A DNA stretch of 64,000 nucleotides from Azophilus sp965200465 (GCA_965200465.1 OZ241358.1:1736001-1800000); one strand, 5' to 3'. Positions 7,753 through 16,465 are shown, numbered from the stretch's first letter. Notes: a model not told the origin generated them from the letters alone. A program made the numbers and translations.

Positions 7753-9042
7753 ATGACAGCAGCCTTGGCCGACTACAACCTCATGGAGGACAGCACCCGG
7801 GAGTGCCCGTTCCCCTACTTCAACGCCATCCGCCGGGAGCAGCCCGTTTACTTCATGAAGGAGCTGGGCGCTTGGTACGTCTCCCGCTACGAGGACGTGC
7901 GCCACGTCAAGAAGCACCCGCAGATCTTCTCCAACGACATCTATGAACTCGGCGCCAACCGGGGCGCTGGCCGCAACATCGCCGAAAGCTACCGCAACGA
8001 GCATGGCTGGCGGCGCGTCTCCACCCTGCAGCGCACGGACCCGCCGCTGCACACCAAGTACCGCAAGCTCATCAACCACGCCTTCACCGTCAAGCGCATC
8101 CGCGCCATGACGCCTTACGTGGAAACCGTGGTCAACGACCTCATTGACGGCTTCATTGAACAAGGCCATTGCGATTTCGTCTGGGACCTCGCCGTTCCCC
8201 TGCCCTGCACCGTCATCGCCGACCAATTGGGCGTTCCCAGGGAGAAGATCTGGCAACTGAAGGAATGGTCGGACGCCATGCTGGCCCCCGGCGGCGGCTT
8301 CACCGACGACGCGGCGGCCCTAAAGTGCGGCCAACTGGTGGTGGAGGCGCAGCGGTTCTTCGCCGAGGTGATCGAGCAAAGGCGCAAGGCGCCGCAAGAC
8401 GACATCATTTCCGATCTGGTCCACACCAAGGTCACCGACGACGACGGCGCAGAGCGGCATCTGGACATGCACGAGCTGCAGGACTTGCTGGACCAACTGC
8501 TCACCGGCGGCAACGAGACCACCACCAACGCCCTCGGCTCCGCGCTGATGCTGCTGCTGCAGCGCCCCGGCACCATGCAGCGGATGCGCGACGACCCCAA
8601 GCTGCTGCGCAACTTCATCGAGGAGTCCCTGCGCTACGAGACGCCCGTGATCCACCTGTGGCGGGTGACCACCCAAGCAACCGAGCTTGGCGGCGCGCAA
8701 CTGCCGAAGGGGGCCACCGTCGCCTTGGGCTACGCCTCCGCCAACCGGGACGAAGCGGTGTTCGAGGACAGCGAAACCTTCGACATCGCCCGCAGGAAAG
8801 CCGGCGCCCATCTGGCCTTCGGCTCCGGGCCGCACCACTGCCCCGGCGCCGCCCTGGCCCGGCAGGAGATGTTCTCCACCTTCACCATCCTGCTGCACCG
8901 CTTGGAGAACATCCGCCTGCAGGACCCGGCGGACGAGTTCCTGCATGTGCCCAGCAGCTTTCTAAGGGGCTTGGCCCACCTCCACATCGTCTTTGACGTG
9001 CGCAATCGAGCGCCCCACCACCCTGGCGCCTCCGCCTACTGA
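7753..9042 (+). CDS. Cytochrome P450
   Basis: 429 residues, typical of soluble bacterial P450s. The I-helix oxygen-activation motif is GGNETTTNAL, the K-helix ExxR is EESLRYETP, and the heme-binding loop is FGSGPHHCPGAALARQE with the cysteine thiolate ligand. ATG 7753 is preceded by AAGGAGG at 7741-7747; the longer frame from 7723 lacks such a site. It would hydroxylate a small organic substrate using electrons from a ferredoxin system not encoded nearby. The next gene starts 73 bp downstream and encodes an electron-transfer membrane protein, but a link to the P450 is only inferred. Substrate unknown. Confidence 0.95.
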   Translation: MTAALADYNLMEDSTRECPFPYFNAIRREQPVYFMKELGAWYVSRYEDVRHVKKHPQIFSNDIYELGANRGAGRNIAESYRNEHGWRRVSTLQRTDPPLHTKYRKLINHAFTVKRIRAMTPYVETVVNDLIDGFIEQGHCDFVWDLAVPLPCTVIADQLGVPREKIWQLKEWSDAMLAPGGGFTDDAAALKCGQLVVEAQRFFAEVIEQRRKAPQDDIISDLVHTKVTDDDGAERHLDMHELQDLLDQLLTGGNETTTNALGSALMLLLQRPGTMQRMRDDPKLLRNFIEESLRYETPVIHLWRVTTQATELGGAQLPKGATVALGYASANRDEAVFEDSETFDIARRKAGAHLAFGSGPHHCPGAALARQEMFSTFTILLHRLENIRLQDPADEFLHVPSSFLRGLAHLHIVFDVRNRAPHHPGASAY

Positions 9043-9115
9043 CGGCGGTATTGCAGGGTCTCCCCAGGCACGCGCAGGTAACTTCAAGCCCCCGCCGCAG
9101 CCTTGGCGCCGCGCC

Positions 9116-10294
9116 ATGCTGACTTTCGCCGAAGAACTCGTCCTGCTGCTGCACGACCAGGACGGCGCACCGCTGCCGATTCGCCAAGATGCGCTCGACT
9201 GCGCCTTGGCGGGCGCCGTGCTGATGGATCTGGCGTTCGCCCATCGAATCGACACCGACCTGCACCGGCTCGTGGTCACCGATCAGGGGCCGACCGGCAA
9301 TCCTACGCTCGACCGCATCCTCGCAAAGCTCGCAGCCCGTCCGAAGGCGATGGACACCCGAGCTTGGATCAGGGAGCTGTGCATCGACGAGGCGGGCGCC
9401 ATTTACGAGGAAGTGCTCTCCGGCTTGGTTGCGGGGCGCATTTTGGCTCAGCGGGACCGGAAGCTCCTGCGCGGCCTAGGCGCCTTGCGCTATCCCACGA
9501 TGGACGGCGAAGCCGGGCGGGCGATCGGCCGGCGCGTTCGGCAAGCGCTGCATTCCGACGGCATCCCCGACCCACGGGACATAGCCTTCATCTCCCTGTT
9601 GGACGCCTGCGACCTGCTTGCGGACATTCTCCCCGCGGAGGAGATCGAGGAACGCCGCGCCCGGATCGAGCAACTGCACAGGATGGACTTGATCGGCCGC
9701 GAGGTGGCCGGCGCCATCGCCGACGTCGAACGCTCGGTCATTCTCGCTATTCGCGCTAGGTCCGCGCGTCTTCGCCGGCTGCTGTTGCTGCTCTCCGCAG
9801 TCGGCGGCCTCACCGCGGCGGCGACGCTTACAGCCCCGCGCATTCCAGCGCCGGACCAATTCGCCGACGGCTTGCTCAGGCTGCTCTGGTTCGACGAGGT
9901 CTGGCGGCAGTGGAGCGGCTACCTGCTGCTTGGCTGCAGCGGCGTCGGCGCCCTGGCCGCCCTGCTCATCAAGGCGCGGCCGGTGGCCCGGCTGGGCGGC
10001 CTCCAATGGTGGCGGCTCGGCCACGTTGGGTTCGGCCTTTGCTGCGTCCTCCTGCTGTTCGCCCACACCGGCTTCCGCCTAGGCGCCAACCTCAATGCCG
10101 TGCTCATGGGCTCTTATTTGGCGGCGTTGATTTTCGGCGCACTGGCCGGCATTTCCACCTACGGAGCGCCGCAGTTGCGCAGATTGGGGATCGCCCCCAA
10201 GCTGCGCACATCCCTGATGAGGCTGCACCGCGTCGCGCTCTATCCCCTGCCGGCGCTGCTGATCATTCACATCCTCATCGTCTATCTGTATTGA
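9116..10294 (+). CDS. GPP34-domain protein fused to a putative diheme b-type membrane cytochrome
   Basis: 392 residues. Residues 1 to about 215 match the GPP34 (Golgi phosphoprotein 3-like) family: MLTFAEELVLLLHD, GAVLMDLAFAHRIDTD, and SDGIPDPRDIAFISLLDACDLL. GPP34 domains bind phosphoinositide or other anionic lipid headgroups in eukaryotes; the bacterial role is unclear. The second half has about five membrane segments. Two of them each carry a histidine pair 14 residues apart (GHVGF...FAHTGF and LHRVALYP...LIIH), the spacing of bis-histidine hemes in cytochrome b. ATG 9116 fits the start of the GPP34 homology. The multiheme cytochrome gene starts 8 bp after the stop, so a quinone-to-multiheme electron path is plausible. 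Confidence 0.75.
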   Translation: MLTFAEELVLLLHDQDGAPLPIRQDALDCALAGAVLMDLAFAHRIDTDLHRLVVTDQGPTGNPTLDRILAKLAARPKAMDTRAWIRELCIDEAGAIYEEVLSGLVAGRILAQRDRKLLRGLGALRYPTMDGEAGRAIGRRVRQALHSDGIPDPRDIAFISLLDACDLLADILPAEEIEERRARIEQLHRMDLIGREVAGAIADVERSVILAIRARSARLRRLLLLLSAVGGLTAAATLTAPRIPAPDQFADGLLRLLWFDEVWRQWSGYLLLGCSGVGALAALLIKARPVARLGGLQWWRLGHVGFGLCCVLLLFAHTGFRLGANLNAVLMGSYLAALIFGALAGISTYGAPQLRRLGIAPKLRTSLMRLHRVALYPLPALLIIHILIVYLY

Positions 10295-10302
10295 AGGGGC
10301 CG

Positions 10303-11778
10303 ATGCCGAGGAAACTGCTTGCCTGGATTCTTGGGGTTGCGGGAACCTTGGCCGCCACAGCTCTCGCCGCAATCTGGATGCTCGTTGGCGGCGACCGCCG
10401 GATGCTCTTGAGCGGCGACGCCACCGACGCCCACCATCAAATCGAACTGGCCTGCGAGACCTGCCACGCCGCCCCGCCCTTCGCCAGTGCATCCGCCGCG
10501 ACTAGGGCGCTGAACGAAACCTGCCGCAATTGCCACGACGACGAGTTGCGGGCCGCCGATGACAGCCACTCGCGCAAACTGTTCCGCAGCCCCAGAATGG
10601 CCATCTATTTGGAAAAGCTCAATGTGCGCCTTTGCACGACCTGCCACATTGAGCACCGCCCGGAGATCACACGCACGGGCGCGGTCACCGCAACAGTGGA
10701 CTTCTGCGCAGCCTGCCATGCCGAGGGCGATCAGGACGTGCGCAAGGCGCGGCCTAGCCATGCGGGGCTAGCCTTCGACAGCTGCGCATCGGCCGGCTGC
10801 CACAACTATCACGACAACCGGGCGCTCTATGAGGACTTTCTGGTGCGCCACGCCGGCCGCCCCTGGATTGCGCCGACGCCGGTGCATGGGCTTGCCGCAG
10901 GTTCCCGCTCCCCCCAACAGCGCCAAGAGGCGCTGGCGCAAAGCGCCGCCTGGGCGCCGGCGGCGGCGCTGGCCGACCCGGCGGCGCTGCACGACTGGGC
11001 CGGCTCCGCCCATGCGGCAGCGGGGGTAAGTTGCGCCGCTTGCCATGCGCCGGCGGCGGCGCAAGGCGCTTCCCGCGCCGCTGTGGAGGCGCAATGGATC
11101 AATGCGCCGGACACCGCCATCTGCAAGGACTGCCACCAAGCCCAAAGGAAGGCATTTGTCCAAGGCCGGCACGGCATGCGCCAACATCCATTGCTCGCAC
11201 CCCCTCGGAACCCTGACCACGGATTGCAGGCCATCGGCATCAAGGGACTGTTGCCCAAGGCCGCAACGGCTTGGTTGGCGGACCCACCCCGGCCCGCACA
11301 CATGACCGTCGCCGAGGCGCGCCTGCCGATGCGCACCGAGACCGCCGCCGAGGCCCTGCACTGCGGGAGTTGCCACAAGCCCCATGCGGCGGACACCAAG
11401 CGGGCCGCGGTGGAGGCCTGTGCATCCTGCCATGACGACGCCCACAGCCGCGCCTATTTCGGCGGCCCCCATCATGAGCTGTGGCGGGCGGAACTGGCCG
11501 GCGAGGCGCCGGCGGGCACCGGGGTGAGCTGCGCAACCTGCCACATGCCCAAGGCCGAGCGCCGCGACGAACTGGCGACCAACCACAACCAAAGCGCCAC
11601 CCTGCGGCCCATCGAGAAGATGATTCGCCCGGTCTGCCTCGACTGCCACGGCCTCGGCTTCGCCATCGACGCCCTAGCGGACGCCGACCTAGTGGCCCGG
11701 AACTTTCGCGGCAGGCCCAGCATCCATGTCGAAAGCGTTGACTGGGCCGTGCGGCGCACGCTGGAAGCCGGCAACTAG
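10303..11778 (+). CDS. Membrane-anchored multiheme c-type cytochrome (11 candidate hemes)
   Basis: 491 residues. An uncleaved-type N-terminal anchor (LLAWILGVAGTLAATALAAIWML) is followed by ten CXXCH heme sites: CETCH, CRNCH, CTTCH, CAACH, CAACH, CKDCH, CGSCH, CASCH, CATCH and CLDCH. An eleventh, CASAGCH, has four residues between the cysteines. Hemes would be attached in the periplasm. A GAAGGGG ribosome site precedes ATG 10303, 8 bp after the GPP34-cytochrome b gene. Relatives of this type carry electrons from quinol oxidisers to periplasmic reductases such as those for nitrogen or sulfur oxyanions. No terminal catalytic subunit is seen here, so the acceptor is unknown. Confidence 0.9.
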   Translation: MPRKLLAWILGVAGTLAATALAAIWMLVGGDRRMLLSGDATDAHHQIELACETCHAAPPFASASAATRALNETCRNCHDDELRAADDSHSRKLFRSPRMAIYLEKLNVRLCTTCHIEHRPEITRTGAVTATVDFCAACHAEGDQDVRKARPSHAGLAFDSCASAGCHNYHDNRALYEDFLVRHAGRPWIAPTPVHGLAAGSRSPQQRQEALAQSAAWAPAAALADPAALHDWAGSAHAAAGVSCAACHAPAAAQGASRAAVEAQWINAPDTAICKDCHQAQRKAFVQGRHGMRQHPLLAPPRNPDHGLQAIGIKGLLPKAATAWLADPPRPAHMTVAEARLPMRTETAAEALHCGSCHKPHAADTKRAAVEACASCHDDAHSRAYFGGPHHELWRAELAGEAPAGTGVSCATCHMPKAERRDELATNHNQSATLRPIEKMIRPVCLDCHGLGFAIDALADADLVARNFRGRPSIHVESVDWAVRRTLEAGN

Positions 11779-11796
11779 CGCAAGCGGACGCCAAGC

Positions 11797-11880
11797 CTTG
11801 GTCTTTGCATAAATGCCCGCGGCGGCTCGGTCAATGAGTGCTAGGCGTTCGTCCTTCATGCGGAAATTCACTTGCCCCAT
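11797..11880 (-). pseudogene. Remnant of a ribbon-helix-helix (DUF1778/TacA-like) antitoxin
   Basis: From an ATG at 11880 the minus strand reads VNFRMKDERLALIDRAA, which matches the N-terminal ribbon-helix-helix of DUF1778 antitoxins. The following residues (GIYAKTK) drift from the family and no acetyltransferase toxin follows. It overlaps nothing else and is too short to be a full antitoxin, so I call it a remnant. The rest of the 11779-12028 gap shows only a TTGACA at 11967-11972 that may be the -35 of the next gene. Confidence 0.4.
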
Positions 11881-12028
11881 TCGGCGGACCCCTCGGCTGG
11901 AATCGGCCCGTGGTTGGACGGATTGCCAATGCATAGCCAACGCCCATACGGTCTTCAAGCGCCCTGTTGACAAATCGGCTTCGCGCTACATGCTAACCAT
12001 GGAACGAGGCGCAAGCGGGAGAATCCAC

Positions 12029-12598
12029 ATGCAGCAAAGGTCCTCCGGGTTTATCAGGATGGCGCTGGCGGCGGCCGTGGCGCTGGCGGCGGTTGGCGTT
12101 GCGGCGGCAGGGCTGCCCTATCGTCAGGCGGCGGACATGCTGTATTTGGTCATGTCCTCGGACCGGGCGGTCTATGCGCAGAAGGTGGTGCAGCGCCTCA
12201 CTAGGGACGAGCGGATCCTCACCGCATCGGAGCATTTTGAGGACGACTCGGCGCTGCCGCTGCCGGCGCAGATGTTCCGCTTCGGCGCGGAACTGGCGGC
12301 GGACAAAACCGAGGACTTCTCCTATTCGCTGCTCTCCCTGCATCCGGTCAACAAGAAGAACGGCCCGGGAACGGAGCTGGAGAAGAAGGGCCTGCAATTC
12401 GTGGCCGACAATCCGGGCGAGAACTTCTACGGCGAGGAGGAGCTAGGCGGCCAGCGCTACTTCGCTGCGGTGTATCCCGACGTCGCCGTGGCCGAAGCCT
12501 GCGTCAACTGCCACAACAACCACAATGATTCCCCGCGCACCGACGCCAAGCTAGGCGACGTGATGGGCGGCGTGGTGATCCGCATCCCGATGGACTGA
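12029..12598 (+). CDS. DUF3365 (Tll0287-like) monoheme c-type protein
   Basis: 189 residues. A signal peptide (ALAAAVALAAVGVAAAG) leads to a periplasmic domain with one heme site, CVNCHNNH, followed by SPRTDAKLGDVMGGVVIRIP. This ending is typical of DUF3365 proteins, whose fold resembles PAS/heme sensor domains. ATG 12029 is chosen because GGGAG precedes it and the signal peptide follows; an in-frame ATG at 11999 adds ten residues. Position after the multiheme cytochrome suggests a shared redox or redox-sensing role in the periplasm, but a separate promoter (TTGACA at 11967) is possible. Confidence 0.85.
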   Translation: MQQRSSGFIRMALAAAVALAAVGVAAAGLPYRQAADMLYLVMSSDRAVYAQKVVQRLTRDERILTASEHFEDDSALPLPAQMFRFGAELAADKTEDFSYSLLSLHPVNKKNGPGTELEKKGLQFVADNPGENFYGEEELGGQRYFAAVYPDVAVAEACVNCHNNHNDSPRTDAKLGDVMGGVVIRIPMD

Positions 12599-12614
12599 CC
12601 GCGACGGCACGTTG

Positions 12615-12644
12615 TTGACGCGCCAAAAGCCGTTGCGCTATCCT
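12615..12644 (+). promoter_or_regulatory. Promoter of the first coiled-coil repeat gene, conserved with 36189-36218
   Basis: TTGACG (12615-12620) and TATCCT (12639-12644) are 18 bp apart. The flanks (GTTGTTGACGCGCCAA and TATCCTGCC) recur upstream of the paralogous gene at 36252 with the same 18-bp spacing. Conservation of both boxes between two loci supports a real promoter and shared regulation. Confidence 0.65.
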
Positions 12645-12674
12645 GCCGGACAAGCAGCGCCTTGGAGTGGAACC

Positions 12675-13334
12675 ATGCCCATCGACACCCACGCTGCCGT
12701 TCGAAAGCTGGAGAACGGCGGCTTTGAAACCGAACAAGCGGAAGCCTTGGTGGAGGTCATCAACGGGGTGGCGGGCGAGCAAGCCACGAAGGAAGACCTA
12801 AGGGCCGTCCGGGAGGACTTAAGGGTCGTCCGGGAGGACTTCAAGGAACTGCGCGAGGACTTCAAGGAACTGCACGAGGACTTCAAGGAACTGCGCGAGG
12901 ATTCCAAGGGTGACATCAGGGAACTGCGCGAGGACTCCAAGAGTGACATCAAGAAACTGCGCGAAGACTTCACGGGCGACATCAGGGAACTGCGCGAGGA
13001 CTTCAAGGGCGACATCAGGGAACTGCGCGAGGACTTCAAGGGCGACATCAAGGAACTGCGCGAGGACTTCACGGGCGACTTGAAGGGACTGCGCGAGGAC
13101 TTCACGGGCGACTTGAAGGGACTGCGCGAGGACTTCACGGGCGACTTGAAGGAACTGCGCGAGGACTTCACGGGCGACCTCAGGGAACTTCGGGAGGACT
13201 TCAAGGATCAGTTCGCCACCAAGGCGGACTTCGCCAAGCTGGAAACCAAGGTCGAAGCCGTCTCCAACAGGATGCTGCTTGCCCTAATAGCCGTCGCCGG
13301 CCTGCTGTTCGCCGCCCTCAAGCTCTGGCCGTAA
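12675..13334 (+). CDS. Coiled-coil repeat protein with C-terminal membrane anchor (DUF1640-like)
   Basis: 219 residues. The N-terminus (about 1-40; FETEQAEALVEVINGV then QATKEDL) matches DUF1640/CCDC90-type proteins. Residues 42-72 are heptads such as REDFKEL. Residues 73-171 are nine 11-residue units of the type LREDFTGDLKE, which switch the coil from heptad to hendecad periodicity. A membrane segment LLALIAVAGLLFAALKL ends the protein, so the coil should project from the membrane. A GGAG site precedes ATG 12675. Partner and function are unknown. A paralogue with different 11-residue units and the same promoter lies at 36252. The repeat DNA is prone to length change. Confidence 0.7.
   Translation: MPIDTHAAVRKLENGGFETEQAEALVEVINGVAGEQATKEDLRAVREDLRVVREDFKELREDFKELHEDFKELREDSKGDIRELREDSKSDIKKLREDFTGDIRELREDFKGDIRELREDFKGDIKELREDFTGDLKGLREDFTGDLKGLREDFTGDLKELREDFTGDLRELREDFKDQFATKADFAKLETKVEAVSNRMLLALIAVAGLLFAALKLWP
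12891..13187 (+). repeat. Nine 33-bp tandem repeats inside the coiled-coil gene
   Basis: Nine in-frame 33-nucleotide units encode LREDxxxDIxE-type 11-mers. Some neighbours are nearly identical at DNA level (for example the units around 13060-13160). Being multiples of three, unit gain or loss would change coil length without breaking the frame. Confidence 0.9.
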
Positions 13335-13434
13335 ACGCGGTCGCCCAAACCGTCGCCGCACACCCTAGGGATGCTGCGCAATTGGGGCTTGCCGCCATCC
13401 AAGCTGGCCCCCGCAGCGGCGTTAATCGCGCCAA

Positions 13435-14325
13435 CTAGGTGGTCGATGCCTTGAAGATGCTGGCGATGGAGGCGTCGAGCAGGCTGTTAAACTCCGCGTC
13501 GGTTTGCTGCGCCTTCAACCCCTCCGTCAGGGCGCGGGAGAAGCTGGCGGTCATGCCGCTCTGCCGGCGCAGCCGAGCGTTGGACTCCTCCCGGCTGTAG
13601 CCGCCGGACAGGGCGGCCGCCCGCAGCACCCGCGGATGGGCGATGCAGTCCGCATAGAAGTTGTCCGCCTCCGGCAGGGTTAGCTTCAGCATGACCTGTG
13701 CGCCTTGCAGGGCGTCCAATTCCTTGAGCACGGCGGCCTTGAGCAGGGCTTCCGCGCCGGCCTTGTCCGGGCAGTGGATGTCCACCTCCGGCTCGACGAT
13801 GGGCGTCAGCCCCACCGCCAAAATGCGCTTGGCGGCCTCGAACTGCTGCGCCACCAAGGCGTTGACGCCGGCTGCATCGGCCTGCTTGATCACGGAGCGC
13901 ATCTTGGTGCCGAAAACGCCCTTGGACTTGCCTTGCTCCAACAGCGCCTCAAGGTCCGGCATGGGCTTCATCAACTGCACGCCTTCGCGCTCCTCGGCCA
14001 AGCCCTTATCGACCTTCAGGAAAGGCACCACCTGCTTCACCTCCCACAGATAGGACGCCGCGCCGCGCCCCTCCACCTGTCGGTTCATGGTGTTCTCAAA
14101 CAGGATGGCACCGAGAATCCGCTGGCCGCCGAAGGCGGGGCTGACCATGATGCGAGTGCGCATGGCATGCACGAGGTCGAACATTTCCGCCTCGCTGGAC
14201 CAAGCGCCTTCCTCCACTCCGTACAGGCGCAACGCCTTGGGCGTGCTGCCGCCGCTTTGGTCGAGGGCGGCGATGAAGCCGGGACGGGTGCGGATGATTT
14301 CACATTGCTGGGCGGTCAGGCTCAC
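13435..14325 (-). CDS. fda: Class I fructose-bisphosphate aldolase
   Basis: 296 residues, the length of the bacterial class I aldolase of the staphylococcal FdaB type. It splits fructose 1,6-bisphosphate to two triose phosphates via a Schiff-base lysine. Motifs include AALDQSGGSTPKALRLYGV, MRTRIMVSPAFGG, ILFENTM, VPFLKVDKGL and LSGGYSREESNARL. The start is GTG 14325, placed six bases after a GGAGG site; the open frame extends further upstream but without homology. It is transcribed from the same strand as the PQQ dehydrogenase gene 28 bp upstream, but the pairing carries no obvious pathway logic. Confidence 0.92.
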   Translation of the reverse strand: MSLTAQQCEIIRTRPGFIAALDQSGGSTPKALRLYGVEEGAWSSEAEMFDLVHAMRTRIMVSPAFGGQRILGAILFENTMNRQVEGRGAASYLWEVKQVVPFLKVDKGLAEEREGVQLMKPMPDLEALLEQGKSKGVFGTKMRSVIKQADAAGVNALVAQQFEAAKRILAVGLTPIVEPEVDIHCPDKAGAEALLKAAVLKELDALQGAQVMLKLTLPEADNFYADCIAHPRVLRAAALSGGYSREESNARLRRQSGMTASFSRALTEGLKAQQTDAEFNSLLDASIASIFKASTT

Positions 14326-14353
14326 GGTTGTCCTCCAAGTGGTGGGAGCGAGG

Positions 14354-16327
14354 TCAGGGCAGGCTGTAGGCCACCAGATAGTCCCCCGGCGGGGACGGCG
14401 AAGTGAAATGGCCGCCGGCGGCGACCACCACGAACTGCTTGCCGCCGGAAACGTAGGACATGGGCGCCGAGTTGCCGGTGGTGGGCAGTTCGTCGCGCCA
14501 AAGCTCCGCCCCCGTATCCGTGTCAAAGGCGCGAATTTGCCGGTCCGCGGTGGCGGCGATGAAGGTGAGGCCGGCGGCGGTCACCATCGGCCCGCCGAAC
14601 TCGATCGTGCCCTTGATCATCAGCGAGATCGGCCAGGGCGCCAAGTGCTTGAGGTTGCCCAAGGGCACCCGCCATTTGATGCGCCCGGAGGACAGATCGA
14701 CCGCATCCAAGGTGCCCCAAGGCGGCTTGGTGCAGGGTGCGCCCCAAGACGAGAGCAGGGGCTTCATGAAGAGGCAGTAGGGTGCGCCGCGCTGCGGCAT
14801 GCCGACGTTCGCGGATTGGTCGCACTCCGCCCGGGGCGCAAGGCGCAGCACCATGCCCACATGCTTGGTGTTGGTGACCATAAGCCCGCGGCCGGGGTCC
14901 ACCGCCGGGGCGCCCCAGTTCTGGCCGCCGATGTTGGAGGGGTACATCACCGTGCCCTTTTCGCTGATCGGCGTGTAGATGGGGCCGGTGGTCAGCTCCT
15001 CCAGCTTGCGGCGGCACTCGCCCTCGTCCCAGAAGGTGAAGCCCCAAGCGTCATCCGGGCTGACGCCCAATTGGTGCAGGGGCTCCGGCTTCAGCGGGAA
15101 GGGTTGGGTGGGGCTTAGGTACTCCCCCGGCACGGCGCCTGTTTGCGGCACCGGGCGCTCCTCCACGGGATGCAGGGGCACGCCCGTTTCCCGATGCAGC
15201 ACGAAGGTCAGGCCCATCTTGGTGGTCTGCACCACCGCTGGACTGGTCAGGCCGTCAATGGTGACATCCACCAAGGTGGGCTGCGAAGGCACGTCAAAAT
15301 CCCAGATGTCGTGGTGAACGGTTTGGTAGCTCCAAACCACCTCGCCCGTGCCGCCGTCCAAGGCCACCACGGAACTGGAGTAGTGGTCCAGGTTGCCGCG
15401 GCGGTCGCCGCCGAAGTAGTCCGGCGAGGAGTTGCCGGTGGGGATGATGACCAGGTTGCGCTCCGCATCCACGGAAATGGTGGACCAGACGTTGGTGGTG
15501 CCGGGGACGAAGTTGCCGTCCGCGTCCACCGGCTCGGCGCCGGGCGGCACCGGGTTCCAGCCCCAGCGGAAGGCGCCACTGCGCAGGTCGTAGGCGCGCA
15601 CCACTCCGGAGGGCACGTCGGCGCGGAAGGAGTCCAAGACGTAGGCGCCGGTGATGAGCGCATCTCCTAGAATGGCCGGGGCGCTGGTGATGCCGTACTC
15701 CTTGGCGCCGTGCTCCGTCAGACCCACGGTCAAGTCAATTTCGCCGTTGTCGCCAAAGCCGGGGCAGCGCTTGCCGGTGGCGCCGTCCAAGGCGAAGATG
15801 CGTCCGTCCAAGGTGGGCAGGATGATGCGGTGGGCGCAAAGATCGCCCGGCTGCGCGTCAGCGTCCACCCAACTGCTGACGGCGCGGCAGTTGGTCAGGT
15901 GCTCTTCGTCCATGTTGACGCCAGGGTCAAAGCGCCAGCGCTCGGCGCCGGTGGCCGGGTGCAGGGCGAACACGCGGTTGAACGGCGTGCAGTAGTAGAG
16001 GGTGTCCCGCACCACAATGGGCGTGTTGACGAAGGCGGAAGCGCTTTGGCCGCTGGCGTCGAAGCCATCCACCCCGCTTATGACGCCGTCCCGAAAGTCC
16101 CCGGAGCGATGCACCCAAGCGACTTGCAAGCTGTCCACGTTGCCCTTGGTGAGCTGCGCCGCCGCGGTGTAGTGGCCGCCGCCGGCCGAGCCGCCGTAGG
16201 CCGGCCAGCCGATGCTCTCCGCCCCCGCGGCCCAAGCCAAGGGCGGCGACAGCAAGCCGAACGGCAGCCAAGCAAAAAACGCCTTGACCAAGCCCGGCCA
16301 AACGCCAATTTGCCTTCCATTGCGCAT
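14354..16327 (-). CDS. PQQ-dependent dehydrogenase (quinoprotein, glucose dehydrogenase-like)
   Basis: About 657 residues from ATG 16327. A signal peptide (FFAWLPFGLLSPPLAWA) directs it to the periplasm. The rest is an eight-bladed beta-propeller of quinoprotein type, with blade motifs such as GRIFALDGATGKRC, GATGERW-like turns, VVALDGGTGEVVWSYQTVHHDIWDFD, and a C-terminal TGNSAPMSYVSGGKQFVVVAAGGH. The HHDIWD motif and GGH ending are hallmarks of membrane-type glucose and quinate dehydrogenase propellers, but the N-terminal membrane domain is missing. Substrate is probably a sugar, alcohol or cyclic polyol; electrons go to the quinone pool or a cytochrome. The start is uncertain because no strong ribosome site is seen. 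Confidence 0.85.
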   Translation of the reverse strand: MRNGRQIGVWPGLVKAFFAWLPFGLLSPPLAWAAGAESIGWPAYGGSAGGGHYTAAAQLTKGNVDSLQVAWVHRSGDFRDGVISGVDGFDASGQSASAFVNTPIVVRDTLYYCTPFNRVFALHPATGAERWRFDPGVNMDEEHLTNCRAVSSWVDADAQPGDLCAHRIILPTLDGRIFALDGATGKRCPGFGDNGEIDLTVGLTEHGAKEYGITSAPAILGDALITGAYVLDSFRADVPSGVVRAYDLRSGAFRWGWNPVPPGAEPVDADGNFVPGTTNVWSTISVDAERNLVIIPTGNSSPDYFGGDRRGNLDHYSSSVVALDGGTGEVVWSYQTVHHDIWDFDVPSQPTLVDVTIDGLTSPAVVQTTKMGLTFVLHRETGVPLHPVEERPVPQTGAVPGEYLSPTQPFPLKPEPLHQLGVSPDDAWGFTFWDEGECRRKLEELTTGPIYTPISEKGTVMYPSNIGGQNWGAPAVDPGRGLMVTNTKHVGMVLRLAPRAECDQSANVGMPQRGAPYCLFMKPLLSSWGAPCTKPPWGTLDAVDLSSGRIKWRVPLGNLKHLAPWPISLMIKGTIEFGGPMVTAAGLTFIAATADRQIRAFDTDTGAELWRDELPTTGNSAPMSYVSGGKQFVVVAAGGHFTSPSPPGDYLVAYSLP

Positions 16328-16465
16328 TCGCCAAGATCTCACTGCTTCCCCGCACCTGCAGCGAACGGCCGCCAGCCCGAAATGGCCCATTGCTTCAACA
16401 AGCTGCCTGCCCCCCTTACGCGCCAACGGCTTGAGCAATTCAGCAGGCCTCGGCGGGCGCCGCCG

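Noticed and set aside
12891..13187. Regular 33-bp repeats resembling a CRISPR array
   Set aside because: The repeats are contiguous, have no spacers, and encode an in-frame coiled coil.
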